Positions 35,197 through 45,630 of a DNA stretch of 64,000 bases are shown here, piece by piece. Origin of the DNA: Aerococcus agrisoli. Lineage in GTDB: Bacteria > Bacillota > Bacilli > Lactobacillales > Aerococcaceae. The stretch spans positions 1 through 64,000 of the forward strand of contig NZ_RKMG01000005.1 of the NCBI RefSeq assembly GCF_003797145.1, in the 5' to 3' direction. Each line of letters opens with the position of its first letter. Position 1 is the stretch's first letter. A program made the translations under genes and the position numbers. The notes below the pieces were generated by a model. It saw only the letters and a program-made list of their open reading frames with translations, was not told the DNA's origin and searched no databases.

Positions 35197-36504
35197 CTAT
35201 TTTGCATCGCCACTTGTTCGTTCACTTTGTTGCAAGCGCCATGATTGTTTCAAGGTACCAAACAAGCCTTTATCTGAGTATGTGAGCACATTTGTTTTGT
35301 AGAATTTCGCCGAAATCCATAGGCAAAGGATAGAGAAAATCAGTGAAATAACTACTGCTATCCATAATTCGCCCGTTGACACTGTTTCTGCAGAAATTCT
35401 GAATGGCATGACAAAAGGTGTGAAGAATGGGATATGCGATGAAATTTTTACAAAGGCATTGTTTGAGAATGCCATCCCGAACATACCAATATAGAAACCT
35501 GCTAAACTCAACATCATAATTGGTGTGACCATCTTATTCACATCTTGCACATTCGATACAAGTGATCCTAGGAATGCTGCTAATACCGAATAGGTCACGA
35601 TACCCAAGAAGGCAAATAATAATGACCAAAGAATTACAGGCATCGACGTCATGATTAAACTGTTCACCGTTTCGTCACCTAAGAAAACTTGAATATCAGC
35701 CGGCAAGTCAACATTGACTAGATATAGGTAAGCGCCCAAGACTAAAAGTGCGTAGAATGCCACCTGCGTAAATAGGACTAAGAAAATCCCTATCATTTTA
35801 CCCATAAAATGTTCCGTTGCTGATATAGAAGAAAGGATAATCTCCATAATACGAGACCCTTTTTCGACCGCAATTTCTTGGGAAATGATTGAAATATAGT
35901 TGGCTACGAACATAAAGACAACAAAGGACGTGATATAAGCTGCGCCTTGACGAACAAGGGCATTAATATCTTGGCTACTTTCACTCGTCCCTTTTTCAAA
36001 GTTGAGTGCGGTCGTTTCGATGGCTACTGTCGACGTAACCAAGGACTGTGCTTGTTCTTCAGTTAAGCCCATATCAGCTGCTCGGTTGGTTGTTTGAACA
36101 GCTTTTAAAGCGTCTTGAAAGGGAGTGATTGATACATTTTTCCCACTGGCATCACGGAAAAATGTTGCTTGAATGTTGCTTGGATCACTCTCATCAATTG
36201 CTAAGTAGCCATCAATTTCACCATTCGTCAGTGCATCTTCTGCCTGACTTTCATCCGCTACATAGGTTAATTCGTTGGCATCCTGATTGTAGCTTTCAAT
36301 TGTTTGGACCGTTTGTTCGTTCGCACCAACAATAGCCACTTTACCAATACTTTCAGACGCTGTCGCTGAACCGATAATCGCGGATATTGCAATGACGACA
36401 ACACCTAGAATAATCGGACTCAATAGCAAAATAATAAAGGACCATGATTTCACATTCTTTTTGTAAACTTCTTCTATAATAATCCCAATATGACTATTGT
36501 TCAT
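35197..36504 (-). CDS. ABC-2 type transporter permease (NatB-like)
   Basis: 435 residues. N-terminal membrane helix (about 20-45), a large extracellular domain (about 45-190), then five or six helices (about 195-400). This topology is that of NatB/ABC-2 exporters; substrates range from Na+ to peptides and lipids and are not fixed by sequence. ATG 36504, after GGTGG, starts MNNSHIGII and overlaps the ATPase gene by 11 bp; the longer frame would lie deeper inside it. Confidence 0.87.
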   Translation of the reverse strand: MNNSHIGIIIEEVYKKNVKSWSFIILLLSPIILGVVVIAISAIIGSATASESIGKVAIVGANEQTVQTIESYNQDANELTYVADESQAEDALTNGEIDGYLAIDESDPSNIQATFFRDASGKNVSITPFQDALKAVQTTNRAADMGLTEEQAQSLVTSTVAIETTALNFEKGTSESSQDINALVRQGAAYITSFVVFMFVANYISIISQEIAVEKGSRIMEIILSSISATEHFMGKMIGIFLVLFTQVAFYALLVLGAYLYLVNVDLPADIQVFLGDETVNSLIMTSMPVILWSLLFAFLGIVTYSVLAAFLGSLVSNVQDVNKMVTPIMMLSLAGFYIGMFGMAFSNNAFVKISSHIPFFTPFVMPFRISAETVSTGELWIAVVISLIFSILCLWISAKFYKTNVLTYSDKGLFGTLKQSWRLQQSERTSGDAK

Positions 36505-37405
36505 GTTTGCCACCTGCTTCCATTTTAAAGATTTCATCTAACGTTGGCGGTTGTTGGCTAAATTCTTGAATATATTGACCTTGGGAAATGGTGTTGAATA
36601 AATTTTTACCAAATGACTCATCGGCTAAAATCAATTTATATTCGCCAGCTGTCACTTCTGTTACGGCATCTACACCTTCTAGGGCAACAAGTTTATCTGC
36701 GTCCCAACCATCGGCCTTCACAAATAAGCGCGTTTTACCATAGGAATTACGGACATCCTCGATGGTGCCATATAATTTTTGCTGCCCATTATCAATCATG
36801 ATGACCGTGTCGCAAATAGATTGAACGTTAGACATATTATGACTTGAGAAAATAATACATGACCCTTTGTCTCGAAGCTCCAAAATGCCTTGCATTAAAT
36901 ATTCTGCGTTCACCGGGTCCAACCCAGAGAATGGCTCATCCAAAATCACTAAGACTGGTTCATGAATTAAGGTTGCTATCAATTGCACCTTTTGTTGGTT
37001 CCCTTTGGATAAGGTTTTAATCTTATCTTTTCGATTCCCTTTTACATTGAATTTGTCCATCCATTCATCGATTTTGGCATTTACATCGGCCTTTTTCATC
37101 CCACGTAAACGAGCAAAATACATAATTTGTTGCTCAATGGTCATCTTTTCATATAAACCACGCTCTTCAGGTAAATAGCCTACTGTGTTATAGACAGTTT
37201 TCATATGCATTGGCTCATTTTGCCACATTACGCGCCCATTATTTTCAGGTGTTAAAAAATTCAGGATCATTCGAAAAATGGTCGTCTTACCTGAACCATT
37301 TTGCCCCACAATACCTAAAATGGTACCTGGCTGAATTTCAAAGCTTACATCGTCTACAGCTACTTTGTTGCCAAAGGTCTTGCGTAGATGTTCTACTTGT
37401 AGCAT
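36494..37405 (-). CDS. ABC transporter ATP-binding protein (NatA-like)
   Basis: ATPase of 303 residues: Walker A GQNGSGKTT (about 36), signature LSKGNQQKVQL (about 130, the LSKGN variant common in this subfamily), Walker B LVILDEPFSGLDPVN (about 153), and switch His in FSSHNMSNV. The C-terminal extension (about 215-303) is typical of NatA. ATG 37405 follows GGGAGGG. Translationally coupled to the permease gene. Confidence 0.9.
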   Translation of the reverse strand: MLQVEHLRKTFGNKVAVDDVSFEIQPGTILGIVGQNGSGKTTIFRMILNFLTPENNGRVMWQNEPMHMKTVYNTVGYLPEERGLYEKMTIEQQIMYFARLRGMKKADVNAKIDEWMDKFNVKGNRKDKIKTLSKGNQQKVQLIATLIHEPVLVILDEPFSGLDPVNAEYLMQGILELRDKGSCIIFSSHNMSNVQSICDTVIMIDNGQQKLYGTIEDVRNSYGKTRLFVKADGWDADKLVALEGVDAVTEVTAGEYKLILADESFGKNLFNTISQGQYIQEFSQQPPTLDEIFKMEAGGKHEQ

Positions 37406-37500
37406 GTGCGTCCCTCCCATAAACCTAAGTATTTAGGTGAAATACTTGATGACATCGTTTTCAAGACCAATGTAACATAACTGCATTTAAAAGTATAGAA

Positions 37501-37527
37501 ATTATATACATAAAGTTATATAGTCAA
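37501..37527 (-). promoter_or_regulatory. natA-natB promoter
   Basis: Minus strand TTGACT (37522-37527) and TATAAT (37501-37506) 15 bp apart; TAATTT at 17 bp is the alternative -10. Sequence match is strong although the spacing is short. Confidence 0.6.
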
Positions 37528-37530
37528 TAC

Positions 37531-37569
37531 AAAAAAGGACTTCCTGTTTTTGTTCAGGAAGCCTTTTTG
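37531..37569. terminator. terminator of xerD (bidirectional)
   Basis: AAAAAGG-CTTCCTG / CAGGAAG-CCTTTTT hairpin with A/T tracts on both sides; directly precedes the xerD stop. Confidence 0.85.
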
Positions 37570-37570
37570 G

Positions 37571-38470
37571 CTATGCACGTGGATGTGCCTTAGAATAAAT
37601 ATCTTTCATATGCTGTGCATGAATGTGCGTATAAATTTGGGTTGTAGAAATGTCTGAATGACCAAGTAATTCTTGAACTACACGTAAGTCTGCGCCATTT
37701 TCCAGTAAATGGGTGGCAAATGAGTGGCGCAAGGTATGGGGACTAATATCTTTATTGATATTGGCCAGCATAACCAGCTTCTTCAAATTCTTCCATACAC
37801 CCTGTCTCGACAAAGGTTTGCCGTGATTATTCACGAATAGAAAATTTTGGGTTGCTACTTCATCTTTGACTAATTTTGGTCGACCTTCTTGGATATATCG
37901 TTGTATCCATTCTTCGGCTACTTCCCCTATTGGGACGATGCGTTCCTTATTCCCTTTACCAATGGTTTGGATAAAGCCCATATCTAAATGAATATCCGTT
38001 AATTGGATATGAATGATTTCGGATACACGCATGCCGGTTGAATATAAGGTTTCCAGCAAGGTTCGATCACGCAAGCCAAGTGGCTTAGCGATATCAGGCG
38101 TTGACAGTAGACGGTCGACTTCTTCAAGGGTTAAGACAGATGGCAAGTGCTGTGTCTTTTTCGGCAAGGATATTTTTTCCATAGGATTATCCTTAATTTC
38201 CCCATCGAGTTTTAGATAACGGAAGAAATGGCGTAAGGTGGACACGTAATGCGATCTAGTCGATGTGGCTAGGTTCTCTTCATGCATCCATTTGAGATGT
38301 TCTAAAATACTATCCTGGTTGATTTGTTGGATGTTCTCAATGTTTTGGCGTTCCAGATAAACGGACATGCGTTGCAGTTCTTGTTTATAGGAAATAATTG
38401 AGTTTTCGGCCAAACCCTCTTCCACGCGCATGGTATTTAAGAAATCTTCAATCGCTACTGCTAGCTTCAT
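37571..38470 (-). CDS. xerD: tyrosine recombinase XerD-like
   Basis: Resolves chromosome dimers at dif with a partner recombinase. 299 residues: N-terminal SAM-like core-binding domain (about 5-90) and catalytic domain with GMRVSEI (Arg), HTLRHSFATHLLENGADLRVVQELLGHSDISTTQIYTHI (His, Arg, His, Tyr). Length and pattern fit XerC/XerD; XerD is favoured by its closeness to cvfB. Start after AAGGGG. 31 bp after cvfB. No integrase context (no att or phage genes). Confidence 0.9.
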   Translation of the reverse strand: MKLAVAIEDFLNTMRVEEGLAENSIISYKQELQRMSVYLERQNIENIQQINQDSILEHLKWMHEENLATSTRSHYVSTLRHFFRYLKLDGEIKDNPMEKISLPKKTQHLPSVLTLEEVDRLLSTPDIAKPLGLRDRTLLETLYSTGMRVSEIIHIQLTDIHLDMGFIQTIGKGNKERIVPIGEVAEEWIQRYIQEGRPKLVKDEVATQNFLFVNNHGKPLSRQGVWKNLKKLVMLANINKDISPHTLRHSFATHLLENGADLRVVQELLGHSDISTTQIYTHIHAQHMKDIYSKAHPRA

Positions 38471-38501
38471 ACTTACCCCTTCTTTAATCTTTAGGTTCGT
38501 T

Positions 38502-39362
38502 TTATTTCAGTTTGATGCCGCCATCAACTTGTTCGATTTGTTTGTTTTTTAACAAGTTACCCACTGCACGTTTGAATTGCGCTTTTGAGATACCAAAATA
38601 GCTACGAATATCGTCCGGATTTGATTTGTCATGGTATGGCAAGAAATGATTATCTTGACGTTCCAATAAGGCTAAAATCATTTGCGCATCTTCAGAAATC
38701 ACTGTATATGCTAATGGTTTTAATGAAATATTCAAGTTACCATTTTGACCGATACCGATGACACGACCTGTAACTTCTTGACCTAAACGTGGTTCTTCCA
38801 AACGTTCACTTTCATGAATGAAAGCTAAGAAGTAGTCATCTGTAATGACATAGGTACCAACGATTTTAGCGTGGTAAACAGTACCCTTCACTTCTTGGTT
38901 GGTCCAAGATTTAGATTGTGGTGATAGTTTATTGGTAATTTGTTGGAAGATTGAGTCATCCGCTAATTTACCCCAAACACGATCTTTTGCATCTACTTCT
39001 AGACGAATCAATAAACGGTCGTCTTTCTTAGGCCACAAGTGTTTTTCACTTGGTAGATCATCCAATGAAATAACGATTTCTTTATCCGGCAAACCGATAT
39101 CAACAAACACACCTAGGTCTTTACGAACCATAGTCACTGTTGACCAACCATAACGCCCTTGACGTACATCCGGTAATTTGGTCGTCATCATTTTATTATG
39201 TTTCATGTTTTCATAAATAAAACCAAGGACAGCATCACCGATTTCATGCTCACCTTCCGTTTTGTCTAATTGGTATGTAATACCTTCTTTTTGAACTGAA
39301 TAATATTTATCATTTTGGTCAATCACCAATGCACTTGTCACAGTTCCTAGTTCTACGCTCAT
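38502..39362 (-). CDS. cvfB: CvfB/YitL-type S1 RNA-binding regulator
   Basis: 286 residues with S1-like repeats (about 1-60, 70-135, 145-210) and a C-terminal winged helix (about 225-286, DDIRSYFGISKAQFKRAVGNLLKNKQIEQVDGGIKL). Relatives include staphylococcal virulence regulator CvfB; targets here are unknown. Starts MSVELGTVTSALV after AAAGGAG. Transcribed ahead of xerD. Confidence 0.9.
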   Translation of the reverse strand: MSVELGTVTSALVIDQNDKYYSVQKEGITYQLDKTEGEHEIGDAVLGFIYENMKHNKMMTTKLPDVRQGRYGWSTVTMVRKDLGVFVDIGLPDKEIVISLDDLPSEKHLWPKKDDRLLIRLEVDAKDRVWGKLADDSIFQQITNKLSPQSKSWTNQEVKGTVYHAKIVGTYVITDDYFLAFIHESERLEEPRLGQEVTGRVIGIGQNGNLNISLKPLAYTVISEDAQMILALLERQDNHFLPYHDKSNPDDIRSYFGISKAQFKRAVGNLLKNKQIEQVDGGIKLK

Positions 39363-39450
39363 ATTCTATCTCCTTTAAGGCTTTGTTTCTTTTGTTATTG
39401 TATCATATTTAATGAATACTTGGCCGCAGCTTATACGTCATAAACAATTG

Positions 39451-39479
39451 ATTATACGTTATTTCAAGCTAAAGGTAAA
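39451..39479 (-). promoter_or_regulatory. cvfB promoter
   Basis: Minus strand TTTACC (39474-39479), 17 bp, TATAAT (39451-39456). Another possible -10 (TACAAT) lies closer to the gene. Confidence 0.55.
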
Positions 39480-39531
39480 CAAAAAGAAAGTTAACCCCAC
39501 CAGGCACATGTCCTAATGCGATTAACTTTCT
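39480..39531 (-). terminator. terminator of aroC-aroA-aroK
   Basis: Ten-bp stem AGAAAGTTAA (39485-39494) with TTAACTTTCT (39522-39531) and a long loop that can itself fold, followed by TTTTTGTTT on the minus strand. Confidence 0.7.
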
Positions 39532-39535
39532 GATT

Positions 39536-40051
39536 TTACAGATATCTTTGTATCGTTTTTGCTGTTTGATATGCATTTGATTGTTGCACGTCTAACGTGT
39601 GGGTAGCTGATTCTAAATATAAAGGAATGCGTCGGTTATATTTGGCTAGCATGTCCTTGCGTGTATTCACTTTTACTAAAGGACGTTGCGCTTTGGCCGG
39701 ATTGTGACGACTAATACGACGCCAAGAAGTTTCAAACACATCTTGCATATAAAATACTTGATCTTGATCTTTTAACAATTGACGGCATTCGGCTGTTTCA
39801 ACGACACCACCACCAGTAGAAATGACTGCATTTTCCAATTCTGGATTTTGCAGTAATTTCTTCAAAACACCTAATTCGATTTGGCGAAAAAGACTTTCCC
39901 CACCTTCGGCAAATATATCTGAAATAGATTTGCCCTCTTGTTCTTCAATATAAGTATCCATATCCACAAAAGGTACAGCTAAATCTTCAGCCAAGGTACG
40001 TCCAACGGTGGTTTTTCCAACACCCATAAAGCCTGTTAAAATAATTGGCAT
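39536..40051 (-). CDS. aroK: shikimate kinase
   Basis: Phosphorylates shikimate at O3. 171 residues: P-loop GFMGVGKTTVG (about 6-16), VDMDTYIEEQEGKSISDIFAEGGESLFRQ (shikimate-binding Asp and Arg), STGGGVVE, and LID region RPLVKVN. ATG 40051 follows AGGGAGG. Last gene of aroC-aroA-aroK, 30 bp after aroA. Confidence 0.95.
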   Translation of the reverse strand: MPIILTGFMGVGKTTVGRTLAEDLAVPFVDMDTYIEEQEGKSISDIFAEGGESLFRQIELGVLKKLLQNPELENAVISTGGGVVETAECRQLLKDQDQVFYMQDVFETSWRRISRHNPAKAQRPLVKVNTRKDMLAKYNRRIPLYLESATHTLDVQQSNAYQTAKTIQRYL

Positions 40052-40081
40052 TTTCTCAAAACCTCCCTATGAAACACCTTA

Positions 40082-41365
40082 CTAATCTACAATACTTGCT
40101 AAATCATCAAAGAAGCTTGGGAATGAAATGTTTACAGCTTCTGCATCTGCTAAATTCACAGTACCTTCTTCAACTAGCAAGGCTGCAATTTGCAACATCA
40201 TACCAATACGGTGGTCACCGTGACTGTCCACATCCGCAGCGTGTAGCGGTGTCGGCCCAGTGATAATCATACCGTCTTCTGTTTCAATGATATTGGCACC
40301 CATTTTATTTAATTCTTGCGCTGTTACTTGAATACGGTCTGTTTCTTTAACCTTCAATTCTTGTGCATCACGAATAATCGTTGTGCCTTCGGCTTGTGTT
40401 GCCGCTAAAGCGATAATTGGAATCTCATCGATTAATGTTGGGATAATATCCCCACCAAATTCAGTTCCTTTTAAATCACTTGATTGAACGGTTAAGTCTG
40501 CACTTAGACCAGTTTCATTGTATTCAGTTTCAATGAATGCACCCATATTTTTTAGGACTTCAATGATACCAGCACGTGTTGGATTTAAGCCCACATTCGG
40601 CATACGTAATTGACTGTCTTTCACCAATAAGGCTGCCACGATAAAGAATGCGGCTGAAGAAATATCAGCTGGTACTTTCACATCGCTGGCAGTTAGTGTT
40701 TGACCACCTTCAAGTGAAATATCTTTATCATCTACTTCAATATTTACGCCAAATTGACGTAACATACGTTCAGTGTGGTCTCTAGATTTTTCTTTTTCAT
40801 GAATAATTGTGGTCCCTTTAGCTGTTAACCCAGCTAATAAGATAGATGATTTTACTTGAGCTGAAGCAACAGGCATATCATATTCAATGGCATTTAAGTG
40901 ATCTACTGGTTGAATATATAAAGGTGCAAACTCGCTACCTTCAGATCCAGAAATAGACGCACCCATTTGGCGCAATGGAATCATGACACGGTTCATTGGT
41001 CGTTTAGACAATGATGCATCACCAATCATCTTCAATTTAAATGGAAAGCCTGAGAACAAACCTGCTAATAATCGCATCGTTGTACCAGAGTTACCTGCAT
41101 CTAACGCTTCGCTTGGTGCTTGTAATCCTTCAATTCCTTTACCATGCACAATCACTGAACCGTCTTCTAGTTCATCAATTTGTACACCTAAAGCACGGAA
41201 AATATTCATGGTTGAGATACAATCTTCTGCATGCAAGAAACCAGTAATCTTACTTGTACCATGTGCAATCGCAGCGAACATGATTGAACGGTGAGAAATT
41301 GATTTATCTCCCGGAATCACAATTTCGCCTTGAATGCGATTGGCATTCGTTAATAGTTCTTTCAT
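40082..41365 (-). CDS. aroA: 3-phosphoshikimate 1-carboxyvinyltransferase (EPSP synthase)
   Basis: Joins shikimate 3-phosphate and PEP. 427 residues: [17 protein letters not shown] (about 19-35, PEP/S3P Lys), [15 protein letters not shown] (about 88-102), SKRPMNRVM, and [14 protein letters not shown] near the C-terminus. The Gly-Ala residues near 95-100 keep the motif; Class I/II status was not resolved. Its ribosome site AAGGAGAG lies in the aroC end, 6 bp away. Confidence 0.96.
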   Translation of the reverse strand: MKELLTNANRIQGEIVIPGDKSISHRSIMFAAIAHGTSKITGFLHAEDCISTMNIFRALGVQIDELEDGSVIVHGKGIEGLQAPSEALDAGNSGTTMRLLAGLFSGFPFKLKMIGDASLSKRPMNRVMIPLRQMGASISGSEGSEFAPLYIQPVDHLNAIEYDMPVASAQVKSSILLAGLTAKGTTIIHEKEKSRDHTERMLRQFGVNIEVDDKDISLEGGQTLTASDVKVPADISSAAFFIVAALLVKDSQLRMPNVGLNPTRAGIIEVLKNMGAFIETEYNETGLSADLTVQSSDLKGTEFGGDIIPTLIDEIPIIALAATQAEGTTIIRDAQELKVKETDRIQVTAQELNKMGANIIETEDGMIITGPTPLHAADVDSHGDHRIGMMLQIAALLVEEGTVNLADAEAVNISFPSFFDDLASIVD

Positions 41366-41371
41366 GGATAA

Positions 41372-42568
41372 TTACTCTCCTTCTGTTTGCCACATATCAG
41401 GGTTTTTCGCGTATTCACGGTAAGCATCCACTGCTTTAATTAATTCGTTGTAGTCATCATGTGGGAATTTTTCAAGAATTGCTTGCGCTAATTCCATTGC
41501 AATAACTGTTTCACCGATGATTGCTGCACGTGGTACAGCCGTGATATCTGAACGTTCAATTGATGCTTTATATGGTTCTTTGCTGTAAATATCAACTGAT
41601 TGTAATGGATGGTATTGCGTTGGAATTGGTTTTTTGTATCCACGAACGATAATTGGCATACCTGTCGTCATACCACCTTCTAAACCACCCATATGGTTGC
41701 TTAGACGGTAGAAACCATCAGCTTCAGAGTATGCAATCTCATCCATTAATTCGTTACCAAAACGACGAGCCACTTCCACACCATCACCAATTTCAGCTGC
41801 TTTGAAGGCATTAATAGAAACCATAGCACCTACTAATTTAGCATCCAATTTTTTATCCCAGTGTGTATATGAGCCTAAACCAGCCGGCACATTTTTAGCG
41901 ATAACTTCGATAACCCCACCAAGTGTAGTACCATCTTTTTTCGCTTGGTCAATTTTAGCTTTGATTTCTTCATCAATTGAAGGATCAATCATTTTCAATT
42001 CAGATTCATCCGTTTTTTGACGTAATTCATCATATGGTAAATCTAAGCCTTCAACTTTACCTTCAACGCCACCTAAGGCTTTCACGTAAGCAATAACTTT
42101 GATTCCAAGACCTTCTAATAATTGTTCAGCAATTGAACCTACAGCTACACGCATGGTTGTTTCACGTGCAGATGAACGTTCAAGCACGTTACGTAAGTCT
42201 TTGAAATGGTATTTAATCCCACCAACTAAGTCGGCGTGACCTGGACGTGGATGATGAACCGTACGACGTTTTTTGATACCATCTTCAACGTCTTCAGCAT
42301 TCATGATTTCCGTCCACTTTTTAAAGTCGCGGTTTTCTACGATTAAAGTGATTGGTGAACCTAATGTTTTACCATGACGGACACCCGATGTGATGCGCAC
42401 CTCGTCACGTTCAATTTTCATTCGGTTACCTGCACCATAACCCATTTGACGACGTGCAAGGTTCTCGTTAATTTTTTCAATATCAATTGGTAAGTTGGCT
42501 GGGACACCCTCAATGATTGCAGTCTCTAATGGACCATGTGATTCTCCAGCAGTAATGAAACGTAACAT
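41372..42568 (-). CDS. aroC: chorismate synthase
   Basis: Makes chorismate from EPSP with reduced FMN. 398 residues: GESHGPLETAIIEGVPA (7-23), RRQMGYGAGNRMKIERDEV, RPGHADLVGGIKYHFKDLRNVLERSSARETTMRVAVG, and MGGLEGGMTTGMPIIV. First gene of the aro run, with its own promoter. Starts after AGGGGG. Confidence 0.97.
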   Translation of the reverse strand: MLRFITAGESHGPLETAIIEGVPANLPIDIEKINENLARRQMGYGAGNRMKIERDEVRITSGVRHGKTLGSPITLIVENRDFKKWTEIMNAEDVEDGIKKRRTVHHPRPGHADLVGGIKYHFKDLRNVLERSSARETTMRVAVGSIAEQLLEGLGIKVIAYVKALGGVEGKVEGLDLPYDELRQKTDESELKMIDPSIDEEIKAKIDQAKKDGTTLGGVIEVIAKNVPAGLGSYTHWDKKLDAKLVGAMVSINAFKAAEIGDGVEVARRFGNELMDEIAYSEADGFYRLSNHMGGLEGGMTTGMPIIVRGYKKPIPTQYHPLQSVDIYSKEPYKASIERSDITAVPRAAIIGETVIAMELAQAILEKFPHDDYNELIKAVDAYREYAKNPDMWQTEGE

Positions 42569-42604
42569 GTACTGTTTCCCCCTAATTTCTTTAGTCTCTG
42601 TATC

Positions 42605-42633
42605 ATTTTATCCTTAAATTGTGAATGGGGCAA
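42605..42633 (-). promoter_or_regulatory. aroC promoter
   Basis: Minus strand TTGCCC (42628-42633), 17 bp, TAAAAT (42605-42610), 37 nt before aroC. Confidence 0.65.
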
Positions 42634-42670
42634 TTATATTTACAAAATAATTAGAAAATAATGAAAAAAA

Positions 42671-42713
42671 CATAAAAAAGGTGATTGGACGCATCGGTCC
42701 AACCACCTTTTCT
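42671..42713 (-). terminator. terminator of pfkA-pyk
   Basis: AAAAGGTG-TTGGAC / GTCCAA-CACCTTTT stem with 6-nt loop and T-run on the minus strand, about 45 bp after pyk. Confidence 0.88.
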
Positions 42714-42756
42714 CAAATGTCTGAATATTCAAATTGTGTCGATGAAGCAAGGCAAA

Positions 42757-44520
42757 TTAGATAGTTGTTGTTGCGCCAGCGTAAACAATACCACGACGAG
42801 CATCAACTGTTACTAATTGACCATCTTTAATTGTTGAAGTAGCGTCAGTTGCACCAACGATAACTGGTACACCATTTTCGATACCTAATACAGCTGCATG
42901 GCTAGTTAAACCACCTTTTTCAACGATAACAGCGGCAGCAGTTTTAATTGCGTCGTTGTAGTCATTATCAGTATTGTTTACAACTAATACTGAGTTAGGT
43001 TTTACGTTAGCGTTAGCAGTTGCTGCATCAGTAGCGATTACTGCATGTCCAACAACAGATTTTTCACCGATACCAGTACCAGAAACTAATTTTTCACCAA
43101 TTACTTGGATCTTCATTAAGTTTGTAGTACCTTTTTCACCAACTGGTACACCAGCTGAGATAATGATTAAGTCACCATCTTTAGCGTAACCTGAATCTTT
43201 GGCAACAGTACCTGCTAATGACATCATTTCATCTGTTGAAGCTGGTTTTTCAACAACAAATGGTTCAACACCCCATGCTAATACTAATTTACGTGCTTGG
43301 CTTTCAGAGAAAGTTAAGGCGATAATTTTAGCATCTGGACGGTATTTAGAAATCATTTTAGCAGTGTGACCTGATTCAGTTGCAGCTACGATTGTAGAAA
43401 CTTGTAAGCTACGAGCAGTATAAGCTACAGATTGGCTGATTGCTTCTGCCATATCAGTGTCGTCACGTTTAAGGTCGCCAATTTTAGTTTTTGATAAAGC
43501 TTGTGCTTCAGTTACTAAAGCGATACGGTTCATTGTTTGAACTGCTTCTACTGGGTAGTCACCGGCAGCAGTTTCACCAGAAAGCATGATTGCGTCAGTA
43601 CCATCGATGATAGCATTGGCAACGTCAGATGCTTCTGCACGTGTTGGACGTGGGTTACGTTGCATAGAGTCTAACATTTGAGTCGCAGTAATAACTGGTT
43701 TACCAGCTAGATTACATTGACGAATCATGTCTTTTTGAACGATTGGTACTTGTTCAGCTGGGATTTCTACCCCTAAGTCACCACGAGCAACCATTAAACC
43801 GTCAGATACAGATAAAATTTCAGCTAAGTTATCTACACCTTCTTGGCTTTCGATTTTAGGGATGATTTGTACGCTTTCGTTACCAGTTTCTTCTAAAATT
43901 TCACGAATTTCTAAAACGTCGCTAGCTTTACGAACAAATGAAGCTGCGATGTAGTCGATATCATTTTCTAGACCGAAACGGATGTCGTTTGCATCTTTTT
44001 CAGTGATACCAGGTAATTGGATTGATACACCTGGAACGTTAACACCTTTTTTGTCTTTGATGATCCCTGTGTTTTGAACTTCAGTAACGATTTCGTTATT
44101 TTCAGTATCAATAGCAGTTACTAATAAATCAACCAAACCATCATCGATCAAGATATGAGAACCTTCAGCAACATCATTGATTAATTCAGTGTAAGTGATA
44201 GAGAATTTTGATGCATCCCCTTCAACTTCATGCATAGCTACGCGAACTTCAGAACCTTTTTCTAAAGTTACAGCTTTATGATCTTTCATGTTGTTTGTAC
44301 GAATTTCAGGACCTTTTGTATCTAATAAGATAGCTACGCGACGTCCTGTAATTTTTGAAGCTTCACGAATGTTTTTGATTCGTGCTAAATGTTCTTCATG
44401 GTCACCATGAGAGAAGTTTAAACGTGCTACGTTCATACCTGACTCAATAAGTTTTACCAATGTTTCTACTGATTCTGATGCTGGTCCGATGGTACATACA
44501 ATCTTGGTGTTTTTTTCCAT
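42757..44520 (-). CDS. pyk: pyruvate kinase (long form with C-terminal PEP-utilising-like domain)
   Basis: Converts PEP and ADP to pyruvate and ATP. 587 residues: [46 protein letters not shown] (catalytic Lys), [20 protein letters not shown]. The extra about 110 C-terminal residues ([20 protein letters not shown]) are the PEP-utiliser-like domain seen in Bacillus and many Lactobacillales. 35 bp after pfkA, with which it shares a transcript. Confidence 0.97.
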   Translation of the reverse strand: MEKNTKIVCTIGPASESVETLVKLIESGMNVARLNFSHGDHEEHLARIKNIREASKITGRRVAILLDTKGPEIRTNNMKDHKAVTLEKGSEVRVAMHEVEGDASKFSITYTELINDVAEGSHILIDDGLVDLLVTAIDTENNEIVTEVQNTGIIKDKKGVNVPGVSIQLPGITEKDANDIRFGLENDIDYIAASFVRKASDVLEIREILEETGNESVQIIPKIESQEGVDNLAEILSVSDGLMVARGDLGVEIPAEQVPIVQKDMIRQCNLAGKPVITATQMLDSMQRNPRPTRAEASDVANAIIDGTDAIMLSGETAAGDYPVEAVQTMNRIALVTEAQALSKTKIGDLKRDDTDMAEAISQSVAYTARSLQVSTIVAATESGHTAKMISKYRPDAKIIALTFSESQARKLVLAWGVEPFVVEKPASTDEMMSLAGTVAKDSGYAKDGDLIIISAGVPVGEKGTTNLMKIQVIGEKLVSGTGIGEKSVVGHAVIATDAATANANVKPNSVLVVNNTDNDYNDAIKTAAAVIVEKGGLTSHAAVLGIENGVPVIVGATDATSTIKDGQLVTVDARRGIVYAGATTTI

Positions 44521-44555
44521 AATGATTAATGCATCCTTTCTTGTCTTAGAAAAAA

Positions 44556-45536
<981 letters not shown>

Positions 45537-45630
45537 TCAATTAATTTATTTACAGTGTTATTCTACCATTATTCGCGCCTAATGTCTTACGTTTTCTTAT
45601 TTTGTGCAATATTGTACATGTCCTGACCCA

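Noticed and set aside
37571-38470. xerD-like gene as integrase of a mobile island
   Set aside because: It is in a conserved chromosomal neighbourhood with cvfB, with no att sites, phage genes or tRNA nearby.
45574-45600. cre-like sequence (GAAAACGTAAGAC) near the pfkA -35
   Set aside because: Only part of the cre consensus is met, with mismatches at key outer bases; too weak to claim CcpA control of pfkA-pyk.
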